Shown: one piece after another, positions 46,790-56,756 of the stretch | Layout: every line of letters starts with the position of its first letter | How positions within the stretch are numbered: position 1 is the stretch's first letter | Source of the DNA: an uncultured Lachnospiraceae bacterium | Lineage (GTDB): Bacteria; Bacillota; Clostridia; Lachnospirales; Lachnospiraceae | Direction: 5' to 3' | Length of the DNA stretch: 64,000 bases | Assembly: GCA_949738465.1 (NCBI GenBank) | Contig: CATJBQ010000170.1 | Coordinates: forward strand, 1 to 64,000 | Notes under the pieces: model-generated | Databases searched by the model: none | What the model was told of the DNA's origin: nothing | What the model saw: only the letters and a program-made list of their open reading frames with translations | Made by a program: the position numbers and the translations under genes

Positions 46790-49700
46790 ATGGCATCCTA
46801 CAACATTTTAACACAGGGAGCCCCCCTGACCCGCGAAAATTTCTTCTCCCCGGCCAGGGAGTTCGGCATCATGCCCTTCTGGTTCTGGAACGGGAAGCTG
46901 ACCTATGAGGAGATGGAATATCAGCTTAGGGAATACTACGACAAGGGAATCCCGGCCATCTACATTCATTCCCGGTTCGGCGTCAACGACCATGTGCCGT
47001 ATATTTCAGAGGACTGGTTTGACCGGGTAAAATTTACCGTGGAGAGGGCCCAGGAAATCGGCCTGCAGGTGTGGGTGTACGACGAATACAACTGGCCCAG
47101 CGGGACGGCGGGGCAGTCCATTATGCGGGATAAGCCCAAGCTCACCAACCGCTATCTGGAGGTGATCGAGGATGACATCCCGGGACAGTATTTTACCTTT
47201 ATGGAGGGGACGGATTCCCGCTATAACGACTTAGAGCAGAGCGAGCCGGTCTACGCCTGCGCCATTCTGAAAAAAGATCTGGAGGAGGGAAATCCCAATT
47301 TTATCAACCTGATGCCCTCCCTCTGCTTTGACAAGGTGATTTCCTGGGAAGCGCCTCCCGGCCCTTGGAAGCTGTTTTATTTTATCGAGCGGCAGGCTGC
47401 CTGGTACGCAGACGTACTCAATCCCGAGACCACCCAGGAGTTTTTGAAACGCACCCATGCGCGCTACAAGGAGACGGTGGGAAGCGAGAACTTCGGGGAT
47501 AAGCTGCGGGGCTTTTACACCGACGAGCCGGCCATGTTTTATTTTGAGATCTTTCACAACAACAAGGCTCTGCCCTGGTCCGCTCAGATGTTCAAGATCT
47601 TCCGGGAGCGGAAGGGCTACGACTTAAAGCCATATCTGCCCATGCTCTATTACGCAATCGGACCGCAGACGGAGCAGGTACGCTACGATTATTTCAGCGC
47701 CCTGTCGGAGCAGTACGAGGAGACCTACTACAAGCAGATCAGCGACTGGTGCCACGAAAACGATACGAATTTTACCGGACATCTTCTGTGTGAGGAGTCC
47801 ATCCGGCTGCATGCCCGCACCGGCGGAAATCTGTTTCACATGCTGCGGCATATGGATATGACGGGGGTGGACCACCTCTATCCGCGGGTGGGAAACCGGG
47901 AAATGCCCAGCGAGCATGTGGCTTTAAAAATCGCCTCCTCGGCGGCCCACCAGAACGGCAGCGAGCGTCTGCTGTGCGAATCCATGGGAGGCCTGTACTG
48001 GGACTGCACCATGGAGCGGATGAAATGGGTGGCTGACTGGGAGTATGTGCTGGGGGTAAACGTTTTAAATCCCCACGGCTTCCACTATTCCATCGAGGGT
48101 TCCAGGAAACGGGACTGGCCGCCCTCCCAGTTCTATCACCATACCTGGTGGCCGGAGTACGCGGATTTTAACCGCTATATCTCCCGGATGGGATATGCCT
48201 TAAGCGGCGGCCGCCATGTGGCGAAGCTGGCGGTGCTGTACCCCATTAATACGGTGTGGGCCACCTATACGCCCCAGGCGCCTACATCTGTAGGCGCGTT
48301 GATTGAGGCGGAATTCCCATACCTGGCGGATCGGCTTTTGCGGATCCATGTGGATTACGATTATCTGGACGAGGATGTGCTGGCTTCCTGTGAACTGCGA
48401 GGCGGCAGGCTTTGTATCCGGGAGGAAGCCTACGAGGCGCTGCTGCTTCCGGCCATGACCCATATTAAGGCTTCTACCCTGGAGGTCTTGGAGCGGTTCG
48501 TGGCGGTCGGCGGAAAGGTGCTGGCGGATACCCTGCTTCCCATGCAGTGCATTTCCGGGGAGGCGGAGAATTTCACGGAGCGCGTGAAAGCACTGTTCGG
48601 CTTTGACGGAAAAACCGTGCGGGAGGCTTACGAGGCGGGGGAGGCGGCCGCTTACGCCCTGCACCGGACAGACCACGGAGCCGGAAGGTGCCTGTTTGCG
48701 GGGGGGACGGGCTTTGCGGCGGAAGGCGGGTTGGAAACGCTGCGCAGCGCAATTCTTGCCCTGGTGGAGCCGGAAATCGCCATAGACAGCCCGGAGATTT
48801 TTTACCTGCATCACGAAAAGGACGGGGAAAACCTTTTTTTCCTGGTAAATCCCACGCCGGAGGCCATCGACGCAACGATCACCTTAGAGGGCCGGTTAGC
48901 CCCCAGCCTGTGGAACTTAGAGGACGGAAGCATCGCTCCCCTTCTGGTATACCAGGTGACAGAGAAGCAGACGACGTTCCAACTGCATTTTGAGCCCTAC
49001 GGCTCAGCATTGTTCAGCGGGGAGGAGTACAAGGGACAGCCCCATCTGGAGGAAGCGGACTTCACGGTGCTGTCCTTTGACGGGACCACCATACGGGGCG
49101 TGGGCGGCGGAGCGGAAAAATCTGCCCTTGCGATATGCCAGGATACCAGGAAACCGTTTTGTGAAAAAATTAACAATCCCACGGTGGAGATTCCGCTGCC
49201 AGATACCTGGGAGTTTACCTTGGACAAGCCCAACTGCATCCTCACCGGCGACTATAAAATGCGCTATGCTAAGGAAGGCGAGGGCGCGGAAACAGCCCGG
49301 GACATCTGCCGAAAGGACTATGACTTTACCGGGTGGTATGATTTTAAAATGGGCGCCTGGGAGATGCAGCTTCCCACCGAGCGGGATACGGAGGAGTATC
49401 CGGTAACGCTGTGGTACGCCGCCAGAATCCAGGCAGATTACGTGCCGGAGGATGCCATGCTCTTAATCGACGGATTTGCCGGGAGCAGCTTTGAACTGTA
49501 TGTAAATGGGGAACTGGTGGAAGGGCCCTTTGGCCGGAGCTGGCTTGACGCGGAGATTCTTTCGGCTCCGGTGGGATCCCTTCTTAAGGAGGGCGTAAAC
49601 ACCGTTGCCGTGAAGCTGACCGTCACCAAAAAGAGCGACGGCATGCTGGATCTTTTGAAAATTACCGGGGATTTCTGTGTGGAGCTTCGGGAGGGACTGC

Positions 49701-50083
49701 CGGTCATCACCGCGCCCCGGCGTCAGATGGCCCTGGGAGACTGGACCGGGATGGGCTATCCCTACTATTCCGGCGCAGGCTGCTACACGGGGACGGTTAC
49801 AGTACCCGAAGGCATGGAAAACTACCGCATCACCCTGAAGGGGGAGGCAGGCTCCGACATCCTGGAGGCTTCCGTCAACGGCGGAGAACTGAAAAAACGG
49901 CTCTGGAGGCCCTACGCCATCGACCTGACCGGGCAGCTTCAGTCCGGAGAAAACCGGCTGACAGTGCGGGTAGTAAACACCCTGGCCAACCTTCTGGAAG
50001 CCCAGATCCTCCCCTCCGGCCCCCAGGCCCTGGCTCTGGTAGCAGAGCCAGTATTCGAGAGAATAGTATCACGGCAACAGTAG
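46790..50083 (+). CDS. Large glycoside hydrolase, GH106/alpha-L-rhamnosidase-like
   Basis: MPFWFWNGKLTYEEMEYQLREYYDKGIPAIYIHSRFG, VWVYDEYNWPSGTAGQ, C-terminal galactose-binding-like domain. Confidence 0.75.
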   Translation: MASYNILTQGAPLTRENFFSPAREFGIMPFWFWNGKLTYEEMEYQLREYYDKGIPAIYIHSRFGVNDHVPYISEDWFDRVKFTVERAQEIGLQVWVYDEYNWPSGTAGQSIMRDKPKLTNRYLEVIEDDIPGQYFTFMEGTDSRYNDLEQSEPVYACAILKKDLEEGNPNFINLMPSLCFDKVISWEAPPGPWKLFYFIERQAAWYADVLNPETTQEFLKRTHARYKETVGSENFGDKLRGFYTDEPAMFYFEIFHNNKALPWSAQMFKIFRERKGYDLKPYLPMLYYAIGPQTEQVRYDYFSALSEQYEETYYKQISDWCHENDTNFTGHLLCEESIRLHARTGGNLFHMLRHMDMTGVDHLYPRVGNREMPSEHVALKIASSAAHQNGSERLLCESMGGLYWDCTMERMKWVADWEYVLGVNVLNPHGFHYSIEGSRKRDWPPSQFYHHTWWPEYADFNRYISRMGYALSGGRHVAKLAVLYPINTVWATYTPQAPTSVGALIEAEFPYLADRLLRIHVDYDYLDEDVLASCELRGGRLCIREEAYEALLLPAMTHIKASTLEVLERFVAVGGKVLADTLLPMQCISGEAENFTERVKALFGFDGKTVREAYEAGEAAAYALHRTDHGAGRCLFAGGTGFAAEGGLETLRSAILALVEPEIAIDSPEIFYLHHEKDGENLFFLVNPTPEAIDATITLEGRLAPSLWNLEDGSIAPLLVYQVTEKQTTFQLHFEPYGSALFSGEEYKGQPHLEEADFTVLSFDGTTIRGVGGGAEKSALAICQDTRKPFCEKINNPTVEIPLPDTWEFTLDKPNCILTGDYKMRYAKEGEGAETARDICRKDYDFTGWYDFKMGAWEMQLPTERDTEEYPVTLWYAARIQADYVPEDAMLLIDGFAGSSFELYVNGELVEGPFGRSWLDAEILSAPVGSLLKEGVNTVAVKLTVTKKSDGMLDLLKITGDFCVELREGLPVITAPRRQMALGDWTGMGYPYYSGAGCYTGTVTVPEGMENYRITLKGEAGSDILEASVNGGELKKRLWRPYAIDLTGQLQSGENRLTVRVVNTLANLLEAQILPSGPQALALVAEPVFERIVSRQQ

Positions 50084-50162
50084 AGAGATGAGTTGGGTCA
50101 AACCAGGCATTGCAATTTGCCCCAACATCATCAGAATTTAATGAGGAAACGAGGACAACCAT

Positions 50163-51563
50163 ATGAAGCTAGCATTAATCGGTGGCGGCAGCGTCCGCAC
50201 CTACTATTTCGTGGAATCTTTGTTAAAATTTTGTCAAAGGCTTCAGATTACGGAATTGTCCATTATGGACAACGATCCGGTGAAGCTTGAGATTTTCGGC
50301 GGCTTTGCCGTTTATCTGGCCAAAAACAGCGGGGAGAAGCTGGACGTGGAGCTGACCGGGGACTTGAAGATGGCGGTGAAGGATGCGGATTTTGTGGTGA
50401 CGACGGTGCGCGCCGGCCAGGACGCAGCCCGCTGCCAGGACGAGCGGATTGCCTTAAATTACGGGGTGATCGGCCAGGAAACTACGGGGGCGGGGGGATA
50501 TTCCTACGCCACCCGCTCCATCCCTGCCATGCTTGAAATCTGCAAAAATATCAAGGAATACGCAAAGCCGGAGGCGGTCACCTTTAATTTTACCAACCCC
50601 TCCGGGCTGGTGACCCAGGCCATGCACGACGCCGGTTATGAGGTGATCGGCATCTGCGACAACGCCACCGGGATCAAGATGGATCTTTCCAATGCCTTGA
50701 AGGTGGGCGGCGGCGACCTGTACGTGCGGGTGTACGGCCTGAATCATTTATCCTGGGCGGACCGGGTGGAAATCGGGGGCGTGGATATCCTGCCAAAGCT
50801 TTTAAAGCGGGACAGTTTTGTGGAAAATTTCCATCAGTTTGCCTATTTTGACCGGGATCTGATCCGCACCCTTCGAAAGATTCCCAACGGGTATCTGTAC
50901 TATTTTTACCACCGGGAAAAGGCCCTGGCCAATATTTTATCCTCCGGGGCCACCCGCGGGGAAAGTATCCATGCCATCAATCAGCGGATGATGGCGGAAT
51001 TGACAAAAATGGATGTGCATACACAGCCGGAGGAAATGATCGCGGTTTATAAAAAGTACATGCAGGAGCGGGAAGGAAGCTACATGCAGATGGAGACCGG
51101 CGGACTTTCCCATCCGGAGGAAATCGACGTATCCTCTCTGGGGATCGCGGAGCTTGCAGGGGCAAAGGAGAGTCCCGAGATCTACGAGGGTTATGCCGGC
51201 GTGGCATTTAACTACATTGAGAGCAAAATTTTAAATAAGCCCATCGACCTGGCTCTCTGTGTGCCCAATCGGGGCGCCATCGACGGCCTTTCGGAGGACG
51301 ACGTGGTGGAGGTCACCTGTATGGTGGATAAAAACGGCGCGCATCCGGTGCGCATTGGCGCGATGCCCGAGGACGAGTATCTGCTGACAAAAACCATCAA
51401 GCGGTACGAGAAGATGACGGCGGCGGCTGTGCGGGAGCGTTCCTTAGAGCTGGGTACCATGGCTCTGATGCAGCATCCGCTGGTGGGCAGCTATTCCCTG
51501 GCAAAAGCGCTGGTGAAGGAGTATGCGGCGTTAAACGAGCCTTATACCGGGGTCTGGAGGTAA
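50163..51563 (+). CDS. GH4 family (6-phospho-beta-glucosidase/alpha-glucosidase-like)
   Basis: MKLALIGGGSVRTYYFVESLL, FTNPSGLVTQA, GICDNATG, GLNHLSW. Confidence 0.92.
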   Translation: MKLALIGGGSVRTYYFVESLLKFCQRLQITELSIMDNDPVKLEIFGGFAVYLAKNSGEKLDVELTGDLKMAVKDADFVVTTVRAGQDAARCQDERIALNYGVIGQETTGAGGYSYATRSIPAMLEICKNIKEYAKPEAVTFNFTNPSGLVTQAMHDAGYEVIGICDNATGIKMDLSNALKVGGGDLYVRVYGLNHLSWADRVEIGGVDILPKLLKRDSFVENFHQFAYFDRDLIRTLRKIPNGYLYYFYHREKALANILSSGATRGESIHAINQRMMAELTKMDVHTQPEEMIAVYKKYMQEREGSYMQMETGGLSHPEEIDVSSLGIAELAGAKESPEIYEGYAGVAFNYIESKILNKPIDLALCVPNRGAIDGLSEDDVVEVTCMVDKNGAHPVRIGAMPEDEYLLTKTIKRYEKMTAAAVRERSLELGTMALMQHPLVGSYSLAKALVKEYAALNEPYTGVWR

Positions 51564-51567
51564 GGGT

Positions 51568-52479
51568 ATGTATGATGTATTGTGTGTCAGCGATTGCTGC
51601 TGTGATCTGATTTTCCAGGGGCTTGCCCGCGTGCCGGAGGCCGGGACGGAGGAATACTGCAGGGAGCTTTTTATGCAGGCCGGAGGCGGGGCCAATACGC
51701 CCATGGGCCTGGCCCGGCTGGGAAGCCGCACCGCTTATCTGACGGCAGTGGGAGCGGACGACCTGGGCGCGATCGTGCGGGCGGACCTGATCCGTGCCGG
51801 GGTAATGCCGGACCTTTTCCAGCAGGCCCAAAACAGCCGTACCTGGGTCAGCGCCGTGCTTTCAACTCCAAAGGACCGGGCCTTTGCTTCCTACGCGGGA
51901 ACCGATGTGGAAGTCAGCCGCAGTCAGTTGGAAGAACTGGTGCCGCAGGTGAAATGGGTGCATACCTACACCTGTTATTGTGAAAGGTTTCCTTTTCTGA
52001 CGGAGGTATGCCGCAGGGCGGGAGTGCCCCTGTCCCTGGACTCTACCTTTGGGGAGGAGGTGTCCCTTGGGGAGGTGCAGGAAATGCTGTCCCAGGCGGA
52101 AGTATTTACCCCCAATGACCGGGAAGCCTGTCTGCTGACCGGGGAGCGGGAGCCTTTGGAGGCTTTGAAACGGCTGGCGGCGGTCTGCCCCAACGTGGTG
52201 GTGACCATGGGGGAACAGGGAAGCCTTGCATCGCTTAATGGCGTGATGTATCGGGTTCTGCCCCCTAAGGTGGAAATGGTGGACGCCAACGGGGCGGGAG
52301 ATCTGTTTAACGCGGGGCTGATCCGGGCCAGGCTGAAGAATCTGGATCCCAGGGACCAGCTACGGTTTGCGGCAGCCTCGGGGGCCTTGGCGGTGACATA
52401 TCCCGGAGGTATGAGCCCGGCGTACGATCCTGGTTTGGTGGAGTCTTTGGCGAAGCAGGCAGAGGTCCGGGAATTGTAG
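51568..52479 (+). CDS. PfkB family carbohydrate kinase
   Basis: GGGANTPMGLARLG and DANGAGDLFNAGLI motifs. Confidence 0.92.
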   Translation: MYDVLCVSDCCCDLIFQGLARVPEAGTEEYCRELFMQAGGGANTPMGLARLGSRTAYLTAVGADDLGAIVRADLIRAGVMPDLFQQAQNSRTWVSAVLSTPKDRAFASYAGTDVEVSRSQLEELVPQVKWVHTYTCYCERFPFLTEVCRRAGVPLSLDSTFGEEVSLGEVQEMLSQAEVFTPNDREACLLTGEREPLEALKRLAAVCPNVVVTMGEQGSLASLNGVMYRVLPPKVEMVDANGAGDLFNAGLIRARLKNLDPRDQLRFAAASGALAVTYPGGMSPAYDPGLVESLAKQAEVREL

Positions 52480-52519
52480 ATAAGAAGTTTTCAAAACAAT
52501 ATCATGAGGAGGCAACAAT

Positions 52520-53569
52520 ATGGGAAGCAGTTTTCATAACATGATTGACGGGCATGTGCATATTTTCGGCCATGGAATCCAGGGCGTAAAGGATCTGCTG
52601 GCTTATGAGAAAAAACAGGGGTATGCGGCCTGTAATTATCTGAGCTGTGAGTGTATGGGCGACGCGGCCCAGAATGCCCTGGGCATTTATCTGAAAGCGG
52701 TGGCGCCGGAGAACTACGCCTTTGGAGGGCTTACCTACCGGTATGACTGTGATTTTGAAAAGGAGCTTTTGGACCTTTGGGAGATCGGCTTTGACGGGAT
52801 GAAAATGGTGGAGGATAAGCCCACTATCCGCAAGGAGCTGGGAGTGTCTTTTCACGATCCCCGCTATGACCGTTTTTATGCCAGACTGGAGGAAATGCAG
52901 ATTGCCCTGGTGGCCCATGTGGCGGACCCGGAGGAGTGCTGGGACAGGGAGCTGATTCCCGACTGGGCTTACGCGGCCGGATATTTTTACGGGGACGGAA
53001 CCTATGTGGAAAAGGAAACGCTGTACGAGGAGGTGGAGGATGTGCTCTGCCGTTTCCCGAGGCTTCGGATTGTGCTGGCCCATCTCTATTTTATGTCCGC
53101 TGACCTGGAACGGCTGACGGCGTTGATGGAACGACACAAAAACGTATGTTTGGATATTGTATCCGGCACGGAGATGTACTGGAACTTTGCCAAAAGGCGG
53201 GATGACTGGCGGGAATTTTTCCTCAAATACCAGGACCGCATCGTTTACGGGACCGACAATATGAACCTTTACGAGGAGGAGGAGATCCGCAACGCGGACA
53301 TCACCAACGATCTGCAGCGAGACTTTCTGGAGAGCAGCGGGGAGGTTCTGGCCTGGGATAAAAAGACGCTGGGGATCGCCCTTCCCAAGGAGGTTCTTAA
53401 GAAGATTTACCGGGATAATTTTATCCGGCTGACCGGGGAGCGGCCGCGGCCTTTGAACCGGGAAAAGGCTGCGCAATATCTGAAAGGACGGCTGGACAAT
53501 GGGGCGCTGGCCCTGACGGAAGAGGAGCGGGGCGTGATCCTGGAGGTGCTCAAGGTTTTGGAAGCGTAG
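52520..53569 (+). CDS. Amidohydrolase family metal-dependent hydrolase
   Basis: MIDGHVHIFGHG; FPRLRIVLAHLYF; YGTDNM. Confidence 0.82.
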   Translation: MGSSFHNMIDGHVHIFGHGIQGVKDLLAYEKKQGYAACNYLSCECMGDAAQNALGIYLKAVAPENYAFGGLTYRYDCDFEKELLDLWEIGFDGMKMVEDKPTIRKELGVSFHDPRYDRFYARLEEMQIALVAHVADPEECWDRELIPDWAYAAGYFYGDGTYVEKETLYEEVEDVLCRFPRLRIVLAHLYFMSADLERLTALMERHKNVCLDIVSGTEMYWNFAKRRDDWREFFLKYQDRIVYGTDNMNLYEEEEIRNADITNDLQRDFLESSGEVLAWDKKTLGIALPKEVLKKIYRDNFIRLTGERPRPLNREKAAQYLKGRLDNGALALTEEERGVILEVLKVLEA

Positions 53570-53581
53570 GAGAAATGTATT

Positions 53582-56500
53582 GTGAAATGGAAGAATGTGG
53601 ATCACAGGGTGCGGATTTTGCGTGAAGAAGGGGAGGTTTGCGTTTCGTTTCTGCGTTGCGGGGGTGTGAGGCTCTCCTTTGGAAAGAATGTGGAAGAAGA
53701 ATCTCCCATCTCCGTGCTGGATCGGGAACCGGAGCTTTTACCGGTCCGGATGGAGGAAACAGCGGAGGGGCTGGCGCTTGGGGCCGGGGAGCTTAAGGTA
53801 GTGTTTTCCGGGGATGGGAGCTTCCGGGTGGAAAAGGCGGGGGTGGAGCGGTTTCGTACGCCGCCGCATGCTTTTTTTGCAAAAGAGGAGGTGTGCGGGC
53901 TCCGGTTTGCCTTGGGAAAGGGAGAACTGGTGTACGGGCTGGGGCAGGATCCGGCGGCACGGGTGAACCACAACCACCAGGAGCGGCGGATGTGGAACCA
54001 GTGGGGCGGCCATGCGCGCAGCGGCAATAACGGGATCGGCCTGTTTGCGTCCTCCGGCGGTTATGGGATGCTGCTGACAACGGCGGCGGACGCGCGGTTC
54101 TGCTTCAATGAGAGCGAAAGCCAGCCCTTAGATCCCCTGGGGGAGGCCATGGTACCGTCCCAGTGGGAGAAAGCAAAGCCCTGTCCGGCAGGGTGCGGCC
54201 TTCTGGAGGTGCGTGGCGCTGTGGATGTGTGCCTGCTTTTGGGGGAGCCGGGGGAGGTGTTGCGGCAGTATTACGGCCTGACCGGATTTCCGGGGCTGAT
54301 GCCCAAGTGGGCTTACGGCTTTCTCCAGTGTAAGAACCGCTACATGAACCGGGAGGATCTGTTGGCGGCGGCCAGAAAGCTCCGGGCCCTTCAGATTCCC
54401 TGTGACGGGCTGGTGATCGACTGGCTGTGGTTTGCGGAATTCGGGGATCTGGAGTGGAGAGAGGACGACTGGCCGTGCCCGGAAGAGATGCTTTTGGAAC
54501 TGAAAGAGCTGGGATTTTCCGTGATATGCGCCCAGCATCCCTTTATCTCGGGACAGGGAAAATATTACGGGCAGTACCAAAAGGAGGGCTATCTGAACCA
54601 GGCGCCGGATACGAAGCGGATTACCTATGACCACACCAACCCCAAAGCCCGCGCCCACTGGTGGGAAAAAACGGCGAAGCTGTACCGCCAGGGAGTGCGG
54701 GGGTACTGGACGGATATGGGCGAACTGGAGGAGCATTTTGACGGTACCGTAAGTGCGGCCGGCGGGCGGAGTAAAACCCACAATGCCTATTCCCTTCTGT
54801 GGCTGAAGGGCCTGTATGAGGGCCAGCGGAAGGAGTTTGGTACCCGGGCCTTTCTTCTTTCCCGGGCTGCCTGCGCCGGAATCCAGAGATACGGTACGGC
54901 CATGTGGTCCGGGGATATCAACGCTTCCTGGCAGGTGCTTGGGGATCAGGTCAGGCTGGCACAGACCATGGCCATGTCCGGTATGCCCTGGTGGGGCACG
55001 GATATCGGTGGCTTTTTAAGCGGAGAGGAATGCACGCCGGAGCTTTATGTGCGCTGGATGGAATGGGGCGTGTTCTGCGGCCTGTTCCGCACCCACGGGA
55101 CACGGCCCGGCAACGAGGCCGACAGCTTCGGGGAAGAAGCCTGCGGGCTGATCCGCGGACTGATCCGGCTGCGCTACATGCTGCTGCCTTATATTTACTC
55201 CTTGGCGATGGGCTGCGCCCTGAAGGGCTCGCTACTGGTGACGCCCCTGTCCTGCGCTTTTCCAAAAGATCCTGAGGCGGCCGTTTTGGAGGGAGAATAT
55301 ATGTTCGGCCCTTCCCTTCTGACAGCGCCGGTGACGGAGCAGGGACAGCGAAGGGCGCAGGTGTATCTGCCGGAGGGGACCTGGTATCACTGGTGGTCCG
55401 GGAAAAAATATGAGACCGGCTGGCACACGGTTCCGGCTCCCCTGGGGCAGATCCCGCTTTTTGTACGTGCCGGGGCAATCCTGCCGGTTTATGCGGAGAT
55501 TGGCAGGAATGTGGAGGACTGCGGCGGCCTGGCTCTGCTGGACGTGCCGGGAGAGGCGGGGGAATTTGACTACTATGACGACGCCGGGGACGGATTCGGC
55601 TATGAGACAGGGGAATATACCCATGTGCGGTTTGTGCGGGAGCCCCAGGGAATCCGGGGCCAGGTTCTTTCGGGAGCGCTGCCGGAGTATGGGATTATAA
55701 AATTCGATGGAAATTTTGCGGCGGAAATGTTTTCGACGCGGCAGGCAGAGGCGCCGGGAGCGCTTAAGGGGGCAGGACGGCCGGAGATTTACGCGGCGGC
55801 AGACACAAGCTGGCAGGGGGACCTGGCCGGCATCCGCCTGACCTTCCTGGCGGACGGAACTTATCGTGTCTGCCTGACGCCGGAGGAGGGCTGGTATGTG
55901 ACCCGCTGTACCCATGGGGGCTGCGGCTATGACATGGAGGAGCCTGCCTATCTGCCCCTCTGGCAGGAGGAGATTGCCGCAAAAGCCGGTGAAACCATAA
56001 GGTGGCAGCTCTGTCACACCCAGCTTCTGCGCCGGGTGGGCACACAGAACGCAAAGATCAGCTTACAGCGGATCGACGGGCCGGAGAAAAAAGGTGGCAG
56101 AAGCCAGCTTCTTACGGCATGCTGGGACGGCCCCTTCCTCTCCGCGCCGGCAATGTTAGGCTGTCTTCCGAAGGGCGCGTCCGCTAAGGGCATTGCGCCC
56201 CAGACGGATCCCTGGGCCTTTGAATACCTTTACGAAGGAGAAACCTGGCGATGGATAAAAGACCCGCTCTTTGGGCATAATTGTTTTGGATATGTGGAAT
56301 TCCGCCGGCTGAATCCGAAGCGTGAGGGCGAAAAAATGCTGGGCGAAGCCTGGGCAAGGGAAAACCTTTACTCAAAAATCGCACAAAACGTTGACTTTTT
56401 GCTCCGATACGACAGTCCCATCACAATCTGGCTCAACGGCGCGGAAATTTACCGGGGAGACCAGAAAAACGCCCCGGAAATTCCGGTTACGTTTCGTCTG

Positions 56501-56623
56501 GCAAAAGGAGAAAATACCCTTGTAATCCGCCAAATTGCGGACATTCCGCGGCCTTACAGCGGCGGGGAATTCGGCTATCGTTTAAAATTGGCAGGTACGC
56601 ATAAAATTTATACAATAAAATAG
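53582..56623 (+). CDS. GH31 family alpha-glycosidase
   Basis: GLVIDWLWFAEFGDLEW, GYWTDMGELEE, SGDINASWQVLGDQV, GTDIGGFL. Confidence 0.92.
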   Translation: MKWKNVDHRVRILREEGEVCVSFLRCGGVRLSFGKNVEEESPISVLDREPELLPVRMEETAEGLALGAGELKVVFSGDGSFRVEKAGVERFRTPPHAFFAKEEVCGLRFALGKGELVYGLGQDPAARVNHNHQERRMWNQWGGHARSGNNGIGLFASSGGYGMLLTTAADARFCFNESESQPLDPLGEAMVPSQWEKAKPCPAGCGLLEVRGAVDVCLLLGEPGEVLRQYYGLTGFPGLMPKWAYGFLQCKNRYMNREDLLAAARKLRALQIPCDGLVIDWLWFAEFGDLEWREDDWPCPEEMLLELKELGFSVICAQHPFISGQGKYYGQYQKEGYLNQAPDTKRITYDHTNPKARAHWWEKTAKLYRQGVRGYWTDMGELEEHFDGTVSAAGGRSKTHNAYSLLWLKGLYEGQRKEFGTRAFLLSRAACAGIQRYGTAMWSGDINASWQVLGDQVRLAQTMAMSGMPWWGTDIGGFLSGEECTPELYVRWMEWGVFCGLFRTHGTRPGNEADSFGEEACGLIRGLIRLRYMLLPYIYSLAMGCALKGSLLVTPLSCAFPKDPEAAVLEGEYMFGPSLLTAPVTEQGQRRAQVYLPEGTWYHWWSGKKYETGWHTVPAPLGQIPLFVRAGAILPVYAEIGRNVEDCGGLALLDVPGEAGEFDYYDDAGDGFGYETGEYTHVRFVREPQGIRGQVLSGALPEYGIIKFDGNFAAEMFSTRQAEAPGALKGAGRPEIYAAADTSWQGDLAGIRLTFLADGTYRVCLTPEEGWYVTRCTHGGCGYDMEEPAYLPLWQEEIAAKAGETIRWQLCHTQLLRRVGTQNAKISLQRIDGPEKKGGRSQLLTACWDGPFLSAPAMLGCLPKGASAKGIAPQTDPWAFEYLYEGETWRWIKDPLFGHNCFGYVEFRRLNPKREGEKMLGEAWARENLYSKIAQNVDFLLRYDSPITIWLNGAEIYRGDQKNAPEIPVTFRLAKGENTLVIRQIADIPRPYSGGEFGYRLKLAGTHKIYTIK

Positions 56624-56672
56624 TATAATATGACGAAAAGACGAAAATAAATAAAAATTTTTCATGTTCTAC

Positions 56673-56701
56673 TTGCAATATGCTAAAAAGTGTGGTATCG
56701 T
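56673..56701 (+). promoter_or_regulatory. Promoter of sugar-binding protein gene
   Basis: TTGCAA-17 bp-TATCGT. Confidence 0.55.
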
Positions 56702-56713
56702 ATCTTATACAAA

Positions 56714-56729
56714 GGGTAAACGATTACTC
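56714..56729 (+). promoter_or_regulatory. LacI-type operator at sugar-binding protein gene
   Basis: gggtaaacgattactc, exact reverse complement of the site at 38415-38430. Confidence 0.8.
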
Positions 56730-56756
56730 AACAATACAAAACAGGAGGATAAGACT

